Assembly: GCF_902859945.1 (NCBI RefSeq)
Contig: NZ_CADIKL010000010.1
Span: 124,001-188,000 of the forward strand
Reading direction: 5' to 3'
DNA: 64,000 bases
Origin: Paraburkholderia caffeinitolerans
GTDB lineage: Bacteria > Pseudomonadota > Gammaproteobacteria > Burkholderiales > Burkholderiaceae
Part shown: piece after piece, positions 62,890 to 64,000 of the stretch
Numbering within the stretch: the first letter of the stretch is position 1
Layout of the letters: every line of letters starts with the position of its first letter
The notes under the pieces: model-generated
The model's input: only the letters and a program-made list of their open reading frames with translations
Told to the model about the DNA's origin: nothing
The model's database searches: none
Position numbers and translations under genes: made by a program

Positions 62890-63834
62890 TCAAGCCACGT
62901 TGGACGTGGCGTGCATGGTGGCGAAACCCGCGATCCATTCGGGAATCTCGCGGTAGTAGTCAAGCGTTGCGCGATACGGGCCATAAGCGGCCAGCGCCCC
63001 GAACGCCGCGACCCACGTGCGAATTTCATGCGCCGACTTGCCGCCGTCGCGCGTGATGGCGGCATTGGTCATGCCGTCGACGGAGGTCAGTTCACCGGAG
63101 GCGAGACGCTCAAGGAATGCGCGGTCCCATTCCGGATTAAGCGGATGCAAAGGGCTGTCACCGGCCGTGAACGACTTCGCGGCGGCCACCGTGCGTGCCT
63201 GGCGCGCTGCGCGTGCGTCGGGCGCAGGGTTACGGCCCGCGATCAACCGTTCGGCCACATCGGGCGTCGCTCCAAAGAGTTCCGGCACCGGCGGTTCGTG
63301 CGAGATGCCGCCCGAGCCCACCACGAGTACCCGCTTGTCGCTACGCGAGAAGAACCGGCCAATTGCATCGCCCAGCAGGCGCGCGCGGCGCAGCGTCGCC
63401 ATGGGCGGCGCAACGGAATTGATGAACACCGGAACCACCGGGTAGCGGTCAAGGCCGCCGGTGAGCAATTCGAGCGCCTGCGCGCAACCGTGATCGACCT
63501 GCATGCGATACGAAAGCGCCACGTCGACATCGGCGTCGAGCACGTTTTCCGCGAGCGTACGCGCGAGTTCCTCTGGCACCGGCAGCGTACCGGCCAGGCT
63601 CTTGAAGTCGCCGATGGCCTCGGCACGTGCGCCGATGCAGAACGGCGGCATCACGTCATAGAAGAAGCCGTTGAAGTGATCGGGTGCGAACGCAACGATC
63701 AGATCGGGTCTGAACGCCGCCACGCGTTCGCGCGCGGCGCCGCACACACGCTCGACCTCGGCCACGACTTCAGGCGCGGGATCGAAATAACCGTGCAACG
63801 GCGTGTGCGACAGACATTCGAGGTGAATCGGCAT
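62890..63834 (-). CDS. mhpB: 2,3-dihydroxyphenylpropionate 1,2-dioxygenase (MhpB-like)
   Basis: The protein has 314 residues of the class III extradiol dioxygenase family (LigB type). It begins [19 protein letters not shown], like known MhpB proteins. Metal and catalytic residues are seen in [30 protein letters not shown] and [10 protein letters not shown]. It opens the catechol ring of 2,3-dihydroxyphenylpropionate (or dihydroxycinnamate). AGGAG lies eight bases before the ATG at 63834; an ATG at 63840 overlaps the stop of the preceding gene. mhpD follows after 28 bp. Confidence 0.93.
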   Translation of the reverse strand: MPIHLECLSHTPLHGYFDPAPEVVAEVERVCGAARERVAAFRPDLIVAFAPDHFNGFFYDVMPPFCIGARAEAIGDFKSLAGTLPVPEELARTLAENVLDADVDVALSYRMQVDHGCAQALELLTGGLDRYPVVPVFINSVAPPMATLRRARLLGDAIGRFFSRSDKRVLVVGSGGISHEPPVPELFGATPDVAERLIAGRNPAPDARAARQARTVAAAKSFTAGDSPLHPLNPEWDRAFLERLASGELTSVDGMTNAAITRDGGKSAHEIRTWVAAFGALAAYGPYRATLDYYREIPEWIAGFATMHATSNVA

Positions 63835-63836
63835 GC

Positions 63837-64000
63837 TCATGCTCCTGCGGCGCGCGCGACGGCAACGCCGCGAACGGGACGGTTTTGCGGGACTGCTGCA
63901 CTCGCTTCGCGCAGCCCGGCTTCAGCGGTATCGGTCATGCCGAGCTTGCCCGCGAGTTCGACGATCGCGTCGGACACCTGTTGCGGCGTGCAAACACCCG
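63837..64000 (-). CDS. C-terminus of the gene preceding mhpB (partial, unassigned)
   Basis: The last 54 codons of a leftward frame are seen: [20 protein letters not shown], then [17 protein letters not shown], ending RAAGA at a TGA three bases before the mhpB start. The position and coupling suggest an mhp pathway gene, where mhpA (hydroxylase) would be usual, but the residues do not allow a firm match. The 5' part is outside the window. Confidence 0.5.
   Translation of the reverse strand, partial: GVCTPQQVSDAIVELAGKLGMTDTAEAGLREASAAVPQNRPVRGVAVARAAGA

Overview
High-GC DNA that looks like a Burkholderiales chromosome segment, most likely Paraburkholderia or a close relative. The reasons are a Burkholderia-type general porin, a persulfide dioxygenase-rhodanese fusion of the kind known from Paraburkholderia, an mhp-type meta-cleavage cluster, and many envelope proteins and FixJ-type regulators. 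The genus is an inference. No tRNA, rRNA, IS element, prophage or CRISPR array was seen.

Layout. 0-8.7 kb: outer-membrane and envelope genes (two barrels, a BamA/TamA-type barrel, a Ysc84 lipoprotein, a porin) around a diguanylate cyclase. 8.8-13.4 kb: a leftward TauD-type dioxygenase / aldehyde dehydrogenase / MFS / porin group facing a TetR regulator across a palindromic operator. 13.5-18.4 kb: a histidine kinase with an ABC-type periplasmic sensor, its FixJ-like regulator, and an acyl-CoA synthetase whose promoter resembles that of the TetR gene. 18.5-24.9 kb: DUF2252, then arylsulfatase, HAD lipoprotein and radical-SAM sulfatase maturase, and a single-domain receiver. 25.2-28.8 kb: a DUF2092 mini-operon and a degenerate GGDEF protein. 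28.9-39.5 kb: two metallo-beta-lactamase alkylsulfatases flank an operon of three SPFH (stomatin/HflK/HflC-like) proteins and a P1B-type metal ATPase. 39.9-52.0 kb: a two-partner secretion pair with a ~3,456-residue exoprotein built of YDG/MBG repeats. 52.4-58.8 kb: DUF4239, an orphan FixJ-like regulator, an AraC regulator, a GDSL lipoprotein, the persulfide dioxygenase-rhodanese, and a DUF4142-cupredoxin-ECF sigma operon. 58.9-64.0 kb: an mhp cluster for 3-(2,3-dihydroxyphenyl)propionate meta-cleavage in which mhpF and mhpE are both destroyed by one deletion.

Three themes stand out. First, sulfur ester handling: arylsulfatase plus its maturase, two alkylsulfatases, a TauD/AtsK-type dioxygenase and the persulfide dioxygenase. 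Second, an intergenic element found in eight copies, always in the orientation that points at the next start codon, mostly of envelope genes. It consists of a TTGCCC-N4-GGGCAA dyad followed by a TTGCCCCGAAYNCCTATGG box. It is the best candidate here for an undescribed regulatory element. Third, the three-SPFH/P-type ATPase operon, with histidine-rich tails and an atypical metal-site helix, is the best candidate for an uncharacterised protein system.
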